DNA of 15,381 bases from Clostridiales bacterium (GTDB lineage Bacteria > Bacillota_A > Clostridia > Peptostreptococcales > Anaerovoracaceae). A program made the position numbers and the translations under genes. Positions 8,540-14,710 of the stretch are shown here, piece after piece (within the stretch, counting starts at the first letter, position 1; each line of letters opens with the position of its first letter). The stretch is from NCBI GenBank assembly GCA_024697655.1, contig JAILFI010000003.1:1-15381 (forward strand). The letters are read 5' to 3'. Below the pieces are notes generated by a model, which was given only the letters and a program-made list of their open reading frames with translations, did no database searches and had not been told where the DNA came from.

Positions 8540-9166
8540 TCAGCGGCCTGCCCGCACCACGGCGCCTGCCGGGCATACTTCCATGCAGTTCCCGCAGTGC
8601 AGACAGTGAGTCTGACTGATCTCATAGGGAAGGCTGTCCTGGACGATGCACCCCTGCGGACACACCCCGATGCATGCCCCGCATCCGGTACACCGGTCTG
8701 TGATGTGATACCCGTCAGCGGCTTTCTTTGCGCCGCCGAACGTGAACGTCGCCCTTTCGATCGGCTTTTTTGACAGATCAAACCACTCGCCGCTGCCCTC
8801 GTAGATCTGGAAGACGGTCAGGGCATGCATGGCTTCTTCCGTTGGATAGATCGCATGCATATAGGGATTCTTTTCAAATAAATCAGGAATCCTGTCATAG
8901 CCGAGTTCCCGCACCTTGCCGCGGATGGACACCGCCACGCTCGACATCGTGTCCTCCCCTTTCAGCGCTGTGAAGGCCAGATACTGCCGCCTGATGAGCC
9001 GGTCATAAAAGCCTTTGCCTCTGGCGGTCAGAAAGTACAGGCTGCTTTCATCACAGTCCATCATATCGATTGCCGCTGTCACCGGCAGCCCCTCTTCATC
9101 CACCGTGGCCACGATCGTTCTATGGATCTGATGGACGACATAGTCCAGATAATCTTTTGTTTCCAT
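8540..9166 (-). CDS. FMN-binding split-barrel (PNPOx-like) protein fused to a 2x[4Fe-4S] ferredoxin domain
   Basis: A probable flavin/iron-sulfur redox protein. Residues 1-145 match the pyridoxamine 5'-phosphate oxidase-like split barrel (HRTIVATVDEEGLPVTAAID, LYFLTARGK, YLAFTAL, SIRGKVREL), which usually binds FMN or F420 and is often an oxidoreductase of unknown substrate. Residues 150-204 are a bacterial ferredoxin domain with two CxxCxxCxxxCP motifs (Cys159/162/165/169 and 188/191/194/198), expected to bind two [4Fe-4S] clusters that could pass electrons to the flavin. The start is uncertain: ATG 9166 has GGAG nine bases before it and gives 208 residues; ATG 9190 or GTG 9196 lack a good ribosome binding site but lie closer to the Rrf2 stop at 9203. 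The gene is downstream of the Rrf2 regulator and is probably controlled by it. The substrate is unknown. Confidence 0.87.
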   Translation of the reverse strand: METKDYLDYVVHQIHRTIVATVDEEGLPVTAAIDMMDCDESSLYFLTARGKGFYDRLIRRQYLAFTALKGEDTMSSVAVSIRGKVRELGYDRIPDLFEKNPYMHAIYPTEEAMHALTVFQIYEGSGEWFDLSKKPIERATFTFGGAKKAADGYHITDRCTGCGACIGVCPQGCIVQDSLPYEISQTHCLHCGNCMEVCPAGAVVRAGR

Positions 9167-9202
9167 CACCAGTTTCTCCGCCGTCTTCATAAACACCAGC
9201 TG

Positions 9203-9643
9203 TTACGCCTGCTGCGCGAGCAAAGCCTGCAGGTCCGCATGGATATCCTGAAGGGTGTATTGTTTCATCTCGTTTTCCATCGCCGTCTGGATACTGACCA
9301 GTTTCCCATCCAGTAGCGTGTGGATGTTCCGCCCCACCGGACAGGCGGGGTTCGGCGATTCATGAAAATGGAACAGTTTCCCGTTTTCCACCGGCTCGAT
9401 CGCCCGGTACACATCGTAAAAAGTGATCTCTTTCAGTTCTCTTGTGAACGAGATCCCGCCGGTCCCCCGTGCGACATTGATCAGGCCGGCATGCTTCAGC
9501 TGCGAGAGGATCTTGCGGATGATGACCGGATTGGTGTTGATGCTGGCAGCCAGGAAATCACTGGTCACCTTATGCGTATCCTTGAATGTATCGACGCAGG
9601 CAAAGATATGTAGTGCAACTGTAAATCTGCTTGAGATCTGCAT
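9203..9643 (-). CDS. Rrf2 family transcriptional regulator
   Basis: A 146-residue winged-helix DNA-binding protein of the Rrf2 family. The N-terminus MQISSRFTVALHI, the helix-turn-helix region TSDFLAASINTNPVIIRKIL (27-46) and the wing LINVARGTGGISF (54-66) are typical. It has only two cysteines, Cys16 and Cys101 (in NPACPVG), so it lacks the three-cysteine cluster of iron-sulfur Rrf2 proteins such as IscR and NsrR. It resembles the YwnA/HypR-like branch, where a cysteine near this position acts in thiol redox sensing; that role is inferred here. AAAGGAG (9651-9657) lies seven bases before the ATG. Its promoter contains an inverted repeat also found before the NTF2 gene, which points to autoregulation and control of the flanking genes. 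Confidence 0.93.
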   Translation of the reverse strand: MQISSRFTVALHIFACVDTFKDTHKVTSDFLAASINTNPVIIRKILSQLKHAGLINVARGTGGISFTRELKEITFYDVYRAIEPVENGKLFHFHESPNPACPVGRNIHTLLDGKLVSIQTAMENEMKQYTLQDIHADLQALLAQQA

Positions 9644-9666
9644 TTCAGTACTCCTTTCCTGTCATC

Positions 9667-9695
9667 ATTCTATCGCCCCGCAGTTGTAATTTCAA
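9667..9695 (-). promoter_or_regulatory. Predicted sigma-A promoter of the Rrf2 gene
   Basis: On the minus strand, -35 TTGAAA (9690-9695) and -10 TAGAAT (9667-9672) are separated by exactly 17 bases. Transcription would start near 9660, leaving a leader of about 17 bases that still contains the ribosome binding site. The -35 box is inside the inverted repeat at 9684-9704, so a bound regulator would block RNA polymerase. Readthrough from the NTF2 gene is also possible, as no terminator separates them. Confidence 0.75.
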
Positions 9696-9704
9696 CAGTT
9701 ACAT
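9684..9704. promoter_or_regulatory. Predicted Rrf2 operator, site 2 (autoregulatory)
   Basis: Inverted repeat TTGTAA (9684-9689), nine-base spacer, TTACAT (9699-9704); the symmetric core is TGTAA-N9-TTACA. Read on the minus strand it fits ATGTAACTRTTGAMATTACA, the same 20-base pattern as the site before the NTF2 gene, including most of the spacer. It covers the -35 box of the Rrf2 promoter and touches the stop codon of the NTF2 gene. Confidence 0.7.
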
Positions 9705-10474
9705 TAGAACTTGCCGTTCTCATTCTGCCAGGTCTCTTCTGCTGCAAGTGTCTCCATGACATCCCAGTGCTCTGCGATCACACCGTTCTCAACACGGAAC
9801 AGATCATAGTAAGTCGTCGGAACGCCGCCGAAAGAACCTTCGCTGCAGGCCAGCGCATAGTCACCGTCTGCGAGCACCATATGGGTCTTATCATACACCA
9901 TCGAGATACCCTGTTCTGCCATGGCGGCCAGTGCAGCGCCAAGACCGGAGAGTCCGTCGGCGATCGCTGTATTGTGCTGGATATAATTGTCGCCGTCGTA
10001 ATACGAGGTCAGTTTGTCGGGGTTCTCTCCGCGGAGTACATCGCCGACAAAACCGGCCACGATCCTGCGGGTCTCCTCCTTGTCGGCATCCTTCTTTTCG
10101 AGGGTGCCGTCGATCTGTGTATGACCGGAAGGATTGGGTGCCGCTATGTCTGCGAGGTTGTCCCAGTGCTCTGCGATCTTCCCTTCCTCATCAAAGCGGA
10201 AGACATCGAAAGCGACCTGCTCGCCTGCCCCTGCAAAATTGTAGACTGTCTGAAGGAATACCTTGTCTCCGTCTTCAAATGAGCGGATGTTATTCACTGT
10301 TGTTTTTACGGGAGCCTGCGCAAGACCTGCAACTGCTGCTGTAAATGCATCTGCTCCTGTTCCGAATGCCAGGTTATGCTGAATATAGCCGGGTGCTAAA
10401 AGTTCCTTTGCTTCGTCGGTATTTCCTGTTACGAATGTGTTAATGAGTTCCAGTGCTTTTTCTTTATTTGTCAT
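9704..10474 (-). CDS. Tandem NTF2-like/SnoaL-like domain protein
   Basis: A 256-residue cytoplasmic protein built of two NTF2-fold (SnoaL-like polyketide cyclase type) domains. The halves are recognisable from repeated motifs: YIQHN at 30-34 and 164-168, and AEHWD at 101-105 and 234-238, each in the same relative place. The domain boundary is near residue 125. The catalytic or ligand-binding role of such proteins varies and no substrate can be assigned. I chose ATG 10474 because AAAGGAGG (10483-10490) lies eight bases before it; the in-frame ATG at 10528 coincides with the predicted transcription start and has no ribosome binding site. The gene has its own strong promoter with an inverted-repeat operator shared with the Rrf2 gene, which suggests induction under the stress that Rrf2 senses. 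Similar NTF2-like genes are often found in redox or electrophile stress regulons. Confidence 0.88.
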   Translation of the reverse strand: MTNKEKALELINTFVTGNTDEAKELLAPGYIQHNLAFGTGADAFTAAVAGLAQAPVKTTVNNIRSFEDGDKVFLQTVYNFAGAGEQVAFDVFRFDEEGKIAEHWDNLADIAAPNPSGHTQIDGTLEKKDADKEETRRIVAGFVGDVLRGENPDKLTSYYDGDNYIQHNTAIADGLSGLGAALAAMAEQGISMVYDKTHMVLADGDYALACSEGSFGGVPTTYYDLFRVENGVIAEHWDVMETLAAEETWQNENGKF

Positions 10475-10534
10475 GATGGTTTCCTCCTTTATTGCCGCTT
10501 TGTTGTAACCGTTATGGTTGCATCTCACGATGCA

Positions 10535-10563
10535 AATATAAACCCTGTTTGATGTAATGTCAA
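10535..10563 (-). promoter_or_regulatory. Predicted sigma-A promoter of the NTF2-like gene
   Basis: On the minus strand, a consensus -35 TTGACA (10558-10563) is followed after 17 bases by -10 TATATT (10535-10540). Transcription would begin near 10528, giving a leader of about 54 bases before ATG 10474. The -35 box falls within the spacer of the inverted repeat at 10548-10576, the same arrangement as in the Rrf2 promoter. Confidence 0.85.
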
Positions 10564-10576
10564 TAGTTACATCAAA
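10548..10576. promoter_or_regulatory. Predicted Rrf2 operator, site 1
   Basis: A perfect inverted repeat with 10-base arms, TTTGATGTAA (10548-10557) and TTACATCAAA (10567-10576), separated by nine bases. Rrf2 proteins bind as dimers to sites of this size. The site overlaps the -35 box of the NTF2-like promoter. The same core occurs before the Rrf2 gene itself (9684-9704). Confidence 0.8.
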
Positions 10577-10600
10577 ACTTTTTCGAAGTTTTTTTCAAGC

Positions 10601-10643
10601 AAAATATAACGGCAGATCAGGCCAACACACCCTTTCTGCCGTT
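10601..10643 (-). terminator. Probable terminator after the ACR3-like gene
   Basis: A nine-base-pair stem, AACGGCAGA (10608-10616) with TCTGCCGTT (10635-10643), encloses an 18-base loop. On the minus strand it is followed by ATATTTT, a modest U tract. It lies 30 bases downstream of the ACR3-like stop codon and upstream of the NTF2 promoter, so it should separate the two minus-strand units. The long loop and short T tract make it weaker than the terminator at 6593. Confidence 0.6.
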
Positions 10644-10672
10644 TTCCATCAATATCCTTAAACACATGGAGA

Positions 10673-11644
10673 TCACCTTGATCCCGCAGCCTGCCGCATC
10701 CGCAATCTGTTGATGACCCCGGAGATAATACCCAAAACAGGCAACTCGATGAGCGGTCCGATCACGAGTGCCAGCAGGATCAGTGGCCTGTCCGGGAAAG
10801 CGGCCACTGCAATAGCGAGCGCCAGCGGGGAGTTTCTGGCCAGCGTCGTAAAGTTGAGCGGAACAAGGTCATATTCGCTGAATCGCAGTTTCCTGCCGAT
10901 CACTCTGACAAGGATGAAGTTGACCGTGAAAAACAGCGCCAGCGGGATCAGCATCCTGAGAAACATCGCGGGATGTTCCAACATAGATCTGCTCTCGGAG
11001 GCAAACATCGAGAGAACCGCCAGGCAGAGAAACAAAAGCTGTGCGTTGTCCCCCTGCTCTTTCAGCCAGTCTATCTTCTTTGCTGCGGATTCCCTGCTGC
11101 GGCCGATCCTCTTGGTCAGCATAGACAGACCGAACGGGATAATGAGGACGATCACAATGCTGAGCAGCACCGATCCGCCTGCGATGCTGACACTGCCGCC
11201 ATAGAAGACCATCAGGTAAACCGGCAGCAGAAGGATTTGCAGCAACAGGTTCAGAGGAAGGATCGACGCCCCGAGCGCTACATTCCCCTTTGACAGTGCC
11301 GTGAACACCAGATACCAGTCCGTGCAGGGTGTCGCCAGCAGCATCATCAGCCCGATCTGCATGTCTGTGCTTCCGCGGAAGAACAGCAACCCGAGAACAA
11401 ATGCAAAGAGCGGCGTCCATATGAAGTTGGTCAGGACAGCTGTGGCTGTGAATCTGACGTTTTTAAAAGCCTCTTTCAGTTTCTTTCCATCCACGGAAAG
11501 AAACACAAAATAAAGAAGGACCATCAGGAAAGGTTCGATGAGGTGGACAGAGATCTCCCCAAACCCGGTCGTGTATCCGGCAGCAATACCAAGCAGCGCT
11601 GCACCGATGATAAACAACGGCTGCAGTTTTGAAATCAAACTCAC
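10673..11644 (-). CDS. ACR3/bile acid:sodium symporter superfamily transporter, possible arsenite efflux
   Basis: A polytopic membrane protein of about 323 residues with roughly ten hydrophobic segments. It resembles the ACR3 arsenite carriers: a cysteine in TPCTDWYLVF (Cys107) and a glutamate in VIGPLIELPVLG (Glu300) match the two residues known to be essential in ACR3, and FTTLARNSPLALAIAV (265-280) is the crossover region. ACR3 proteins are usually near 345 residues, so this one is slightly short. The start is uncertain: GTG 11644 is preceded by AAAGG at a rather long distance, while earlier in-frame ATGs (11707, 11722) would lie at the end of, or overlap, the SGNH gene. No ArsR or arsenate reductase gene is nearby, so arsenite may not be the natural substrate. 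It is the last gene of its unit and is followed by a hairpin. Confidence 0.82.
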   Translation of the reverse strand: MSLISKLQPLFIIGAALLGIAAGYTTGFGEISVHLIEPFLMVLLYFVFLSVDGKKLKEAFKNVRFTATAVLTNFIWTPLFAFVLGLLFFRGSTDMQIGLMMLLATPCTDWYLVFTALSKGNVALGASILPLNLLLQILLLPVYLMVFYGGSVSIAGGSVLLSIVIVLIIPFGLSMLTKRIGRSRESAAKKIDWLKEQGDNAQLLFLCLAVLSMFASESRSMLEHPAMFLRMLIPLALFFTVNFILVRVIGRKLRFSEYDLVPLNFTTLARNSPLALAIAVAAFPDRPLILLALVIGPLIELPVLGIISGVINRLRMRQAAGSR

Positions 11645-11687
11645 TGTTTTATTCTTACCTTTCTCTCTTATTCTTGATGACAGACTA

Positions 11688-12554
11688 TCAGAGCAGTACG
11701 ACGGCATCTGCCTGGCAGACATCCAGGCACGCCCCGCAGTGCTGACACTTTTCCTGATCGATCACGAACGGGATATGGCTCCCGTTGATACATATGCCCG
11801 GGCAGACCCCCAGGCAGTACCCGCATCCGATACAATCGTCTGTGATCTCATACTGCATGACCGCGGTTGTTTCTGCTTCTGTATTCTCAGCAGGTGCTTC
11901 CGCCGCCTGCTCTTCCAGCGACCGGACCGCCTGCAGCATTTTCGCCGCGACCTGCTCATGCCCGCCCTCTGTCAGGTGCTCGCTGTCGATGGCGGAAACT
12001 TCCGCCTCCTGCATATTCACGAAGGTGCAGCCGTGCTTTTCCGCCAGCTGTTCATACAGCCCCGCGATCTGCCGCGACTTGATGTAGGCGCCCATGTCGA
12101 GCGCACCGGTATCCGTGGACTGCTCATAAGCATCCCCGATCGGCGCCGGGACAGCCAGGAACACCTGAGGCTGCTCCTCCTGCAGTTCTGCAAAGGCTTC
12201 TTTCGCCGCAAGGAGCACCTGCTCCATGCCGTCTGCGATCTGCTCAGCACCCGCCCCGACTTCCGGGATGGTGTCGTTCGTGCCGAGCATGACGATGAAA
12301 ATGTCGACCGGCACATGCGAGCCGATGATCGCCTTCAGCGGCGCCAGGCCGTTCTTCCACGGTGCGCCTTCCCGGTCGAAGGCGGTCGTACGTCCGGAAA
12401 GCCCTTCAGGCACCACAACATAGCCCTCCCCCAGCTGATTGCCGAGCAGGGTCGTCCAGCGCTTGCTGTACGGATACCGTCCGCCGGGGACCGGCATCAG
12501 GCCATAGGTATTGCTGTCACCATAGCAGAGGATCGTTTTCGGTTCCTTGTCCAT
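11688..12554 (-). CDS. SGNH/GDSL hydrolase fused to a 2x[4Fe-4S] ferredoxin domain
   Basis: A two-domain protein of 288 residues. Residues 1-215 are an SGNH-fold esterase/lipase: block I YGDSNTYG (catalytic Ser14), EGLSGRTT (50-57), block III GTND (91-94) and block V DSEHLTEGGH (Asp190, His193), so the catalytic set is complete. No signal peptide is seen, so it should act in the cytoplasm. A linker rich in alanine and glutamate (about 214-232) joins a ferredoxin domain with Cys241/244/247/251 and Cys270/273/276/280; the proline after the last cysteine is replaced by glutamine. I chose ATG 12554 because AAAGGA lies about ten bases before it, over ATG 12593. An ester hydrolase with iron-sulfur clusters is odd. 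The ferredoxin part closely matches that of the FMN protein at 8540-9166. The substrate is unknown. Confidence 0.88.
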   Translation of the reverse strand: MDKEPKTILCYGDSNTYGLMPVPGGRYPYSKRWTTLLGNQLGEGYVVVPEGLSGRTTAFDREGAPWKNGLAPLKAIIGSHVPVDIFIVMLGTNDTIPEVGAGAEQIADGMEQVLLAAKEAFAELQEEQPQVFLAVPAPIGDAYEQSTDTGALDMGAYIKSRQIAGLYEQLAEKHGCTFVNMQEAEVSAIDSEHLTEGGHEQVAAKMLQAVRSLEEQAAEAPAENTEAETTAVMQYEITDDCIGCGYCLGVCPGICINGSHIPFVIDQEKCQHCGACLDVCQADAVVLL

Positions 12555-12608
12555 CGCTTCTCGTTCCTTTCCGCAGCGGGATGTCCGCTGCACACAGGAT
12601 GTCTCACG

Positions 12609-14462
12609 TCATTTATTATACTTGCCCGTGAGCCATTTGAGAAGCGCAGCCGACAGCAGGGTAAAGCCGATATACGCGCCGCCCGCCAGTGCGACCGGCA
12701 TCGCGTGCAGGTTGCCGAGGCCGCTGCCGATCGCCGCATAGAGCAGGACCTCCGGAAGCATCCCGAGCAGGCTGCCCGCCACATACGGCAGCAGCTTTGC
12801 ATGCACCGCACCGAAATACATGCTGCCAAGATCGTAGTTGATGACCTTGAGCATACGGATCAGGATGACGAACAGGAAGGGATGCGATTCCCTGACCTGC
12901 ATGATGTTCTTCAGTTTTGGATGCCTCTCAGGCAGGTCCCTGCCGATTTCCCCGCCGATCGTCATGCCGAGGAAATACCCCTCCAGGATCATCACGAGCG
13001 CGCCGGCGAGATTGACCAGCACGGCAATGCCGGGGCTGAAGAGCGTCCCGGAGACCGTGAACAGAATGCCCGAATAGAAGAATACCGACAGTGTTTTAAG
13101 AGCGAACAGCACCATCATCACAGCGGCCGCGAGCAGCAGACTGGACGGCGTGTACTGTAGGACTTCCGCCACGGTAAACTTATCGTGCTGGGTGAGCGCG
13201 ATGATGATCGCCATGACCCAGACCGACAGCGTGATCGTCCGGATGACTTCCGACGCATACGTTCTGTACTGTGCGCCCCACTCCACCTTGAGGTACGCGC
13301 GGATCTGCATGAAGAACGCGTGCAGCACGAGCAGTGCACAGGCGATAATCATTGCATCCGCATACAGGCGCGGGATGGATGGAACGGCAACAAGAAGAGC
13401 CGGCATCGCATACAGCGCGATCGTCACGAGCCGGCCGAACCAGCGCGAACTGTAGATCTTACCGTGGCGGCTGAAGAGTAGATACCCGCACATGATCTCC
13501 GTCAGATCCCGCAGGATCATGAAGATGAGCAGCAGCCACATCCAGCGGTACTGCGGCACCAGCAGGATCACGAGCGCGTAGTGCATGATCTTGTGCGCCG
13601 CCGCATCGAGGAGCTTGCCGGTATTCGTCACCTGCCCCGTTTTTCTTGCCACCGGGCCGTCGAGCACATCGAGCAGGCCCGCAAGAAGGACCGCGGCCAG
13701 CACAGCCGTATGACTGCCCTGCAGATACAGCCGCACCGCGACCGGCACCAGCATGATCTGCACGAGCGACATGGCATTGGGCAGCGTCTGGAGGCTCTTT
13801 CTCGTGAATGCTTCCCGCACCTTCAAGCTGTCTTCCGGGGTATACGTGACAAACGACAGCGCCCAGGCGATAAAGCTCACTGGCATCGCGACGACCACAT
13901 CGACGACCGAATGCTGCTTGAGGAACATCGTGCTCGCGCAGATAAAGACGACCAGCATCGCCAGGACCGTCTTGACCGGCATGCGCATATCTTCTTTTGT
14001 CTCAAAGACCGCCAGCAGCAGCCCGAGCGAACCGATGACGTGCATGGAAGGACAGATATTCGTCGGCGTGTCCATCGCGTATATGAGCGATACAGCCCAG
14101 GTGAAGACGTTGTGCCTCTCGAAGACTTCCGGCCGCAGCATCTGATAACTCGGGTACACCAGGAAGATCACAAAGCACAGGATCGTCGCTGCGATAAAGA
14201 ACGTCATCATCTTCCGGTAGACCGCGGGGTCGCGGACAAGCAGCCATCCGATGACGACGAATGTCAGCACGTGCCACGAAAGATACGGCACAACAAAATA
14301 CTCGCTGAACGGGATCAGATCGTCCAGGAACATGTGGATCTCATGATACTGAGCCCCTATGTTGACCCGTTCGATCACGACGAACGCGAGTATGTATATT
14401 GGCAGATACCACAGGTACCGCAGGTCTCTTTTATCTATATAGGTGTTCTTCCTAAGATGCAT
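12609..14462 (-). CDS. Membrane protein fusing PAP2-like, CDP-alcohol phosphatidyltransferase-like and VTT domains
   Basis: A 617-residue membrane protein with three lipid-related parts. Residues 15-205 resemble the inositol-phosphotransferase-type PAP2 family: LRP (109-111), CPSMHV (137-142) and QHSVVD (183-188). Residues 225-400 resemble CDP-alcohol phosphatidyltransferases: DVLDGPVAR (265-273), then G282 and D286. The fourth acidic residue of that motif, the general base, is His290 here, and the usual arginine of the N-terminal motif is glutamine (Gln235), so this part may have altered or lost chemistry. Residues about 455-600 look like a VTT (TVP38/TMEM64, DedA-related) domain (GILFTVSGTLFSPG, then YFGAVHAKLLPYVAGSLLG), a family linked to phospholipid scrambling. 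ATG 14462 has only a poor ribosome binding site, but an in-frame stop lies just upstream. The role is probably in making or moving membrane phospholipids; the headgroup is unknown. Confidence 0.85.
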   Translation of the reverse strand: MHLRKNTYIDKRDLRYLWYLPIYILAFVVIERVNIGAQYHEIHMFLDDLIPFSEYFVVPYLSWHVLTFVVIGWLLVRDPAVYRKMMTFFIAATILCFVIFLVYPSYQMLRPEVFERHNVFTWAVSLIYAMDTPTNICPSMHVIGSLGLLLAVFETKEDMRMPVKTVLAMLVVFICASTMFLKQHSVVDVVVAMPVSFIAWALSFVTYTPEDSLKVREAFTRKSLQTLPNAMSLVQIMLVPVAVRLYLQGSHTAVLAAVLLAGLLDVLDGPVARKTGQVTNTGKLLDAAAHKIMHYALVILLVPQYRWMWLLLIFMILRDLTEIMCGYLLFSRHGKIYSSRWFGRLVTIALYAMPALLVAVPSIPRLYADAMIIACALLVLHAFFMQIRAYLKVEWGAQYRTYASEVIRTITLSVWVMAIIIALTQHDKFTVAEVLQYTPSSLLLAAAVMMVLFALKTLSVFFYSGILFTVSGTLFSPGIAVLVNLAGALVMILEGYFLGMTIGGEIGRDLPERHPKLKNIMQVRESHPFLFVILIRMLKVINYDLGSMYFGAVHAKLLPYVAGSLLGMLPEVLLYAAIGSGLGNLHAMPVALAGGAYIGFTLLSAALLKWLTGKYNK

Positions 14463-14489
14463 ATGCCTGAGTGATCAGCGCCGCCGTCA

Positions 14490-14696
14490 CTACCTGGCAG
14501 GCTTTTCCCAGCGGATCGCATTCTGCGGGCAGCAGTCCGCCGCAGCCCGCACGCGGACCCAGTTCTCTCTGGTGGTGTCCTCGATTGCCTCAGATCTGCT
14601 GTAGCCGCCCTGGTCCTTCAGTTCGAAAGTGCCGGGGGCATTCACGGTGCAAAGCCCGCATCCGATGCAGCGGCTGTGGTCGACGGTGGCGCGCAT
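14490..14696 (-). CDS. Small ferredoxin, single [4Fe-4S] type
   Basis: A 68-residue ferredoxin. CIGCGLC gives Cys10, Cys13 and Cys16, and the fourth ligand is Cys56, in DCCPQNAI, with the proline that usually follows it. The middle region (EDTTRENWVRVRAAADCC) fits the single-cluster ferredoxins of the Fer4_13/Fer4_15 type. GAGGAG lies about ten bases before ATG 14696, and this ribosome binding site overlaps the stop codon of the upstream gene. The gene ends with two stops in a row, TAG then TGA. It presumably carries electrons for a partner encoded nearby; the upstream gene also encodes an iron-sulfur protein. Confidence 0.92.
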   Translation of the reverse strand: MRATVDHSRCIGCGLCTVNAPGTFELKDQGGYSRSEAIEDTTRENWVRVRAAADCCPQNAIRWEKPAR

Positions 14697-14710
14697 AGAT
14701 TTCTTTCTCC

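Noticed and set aside
10520..10533. Five-base-pair stem with a GTGA loop near the NTF2 transcription start, considered as an RNA element
   Set aside because: It straddles the predicted transcription start, so only part of it would be in the RNA, and it is too small to support a riboswitch or regulatory element.
10578..10599. AACTT-TTTCG-AAGTT followed by a T run on the plus strand, considered as a terminator
   Set aside because: It is AT-rich and weak, and no plus-strand gene ends there.
6622..11644. Idea that the sirtuin belongs to an anti-phage Sir2 defence system (such as Sir2 with Argonaute, HerA or SIR2-STAND)
   Set aside because: No Argonaute, HerA or other defence partner is present, and the sirtuin has class M features with a macrodomain partner, which point to reversible protein ADP-ribosylation.
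11538..13160. A 540-residue open frame on the plus strand, and another at 13581-14474
   Set aside because: They run across the opposite-strand ACR3-like, SGNH-ferredoxin and PAP2/VTT genes, and their arginine/histidine/glutamine-rich composition is typical of shadow frames.
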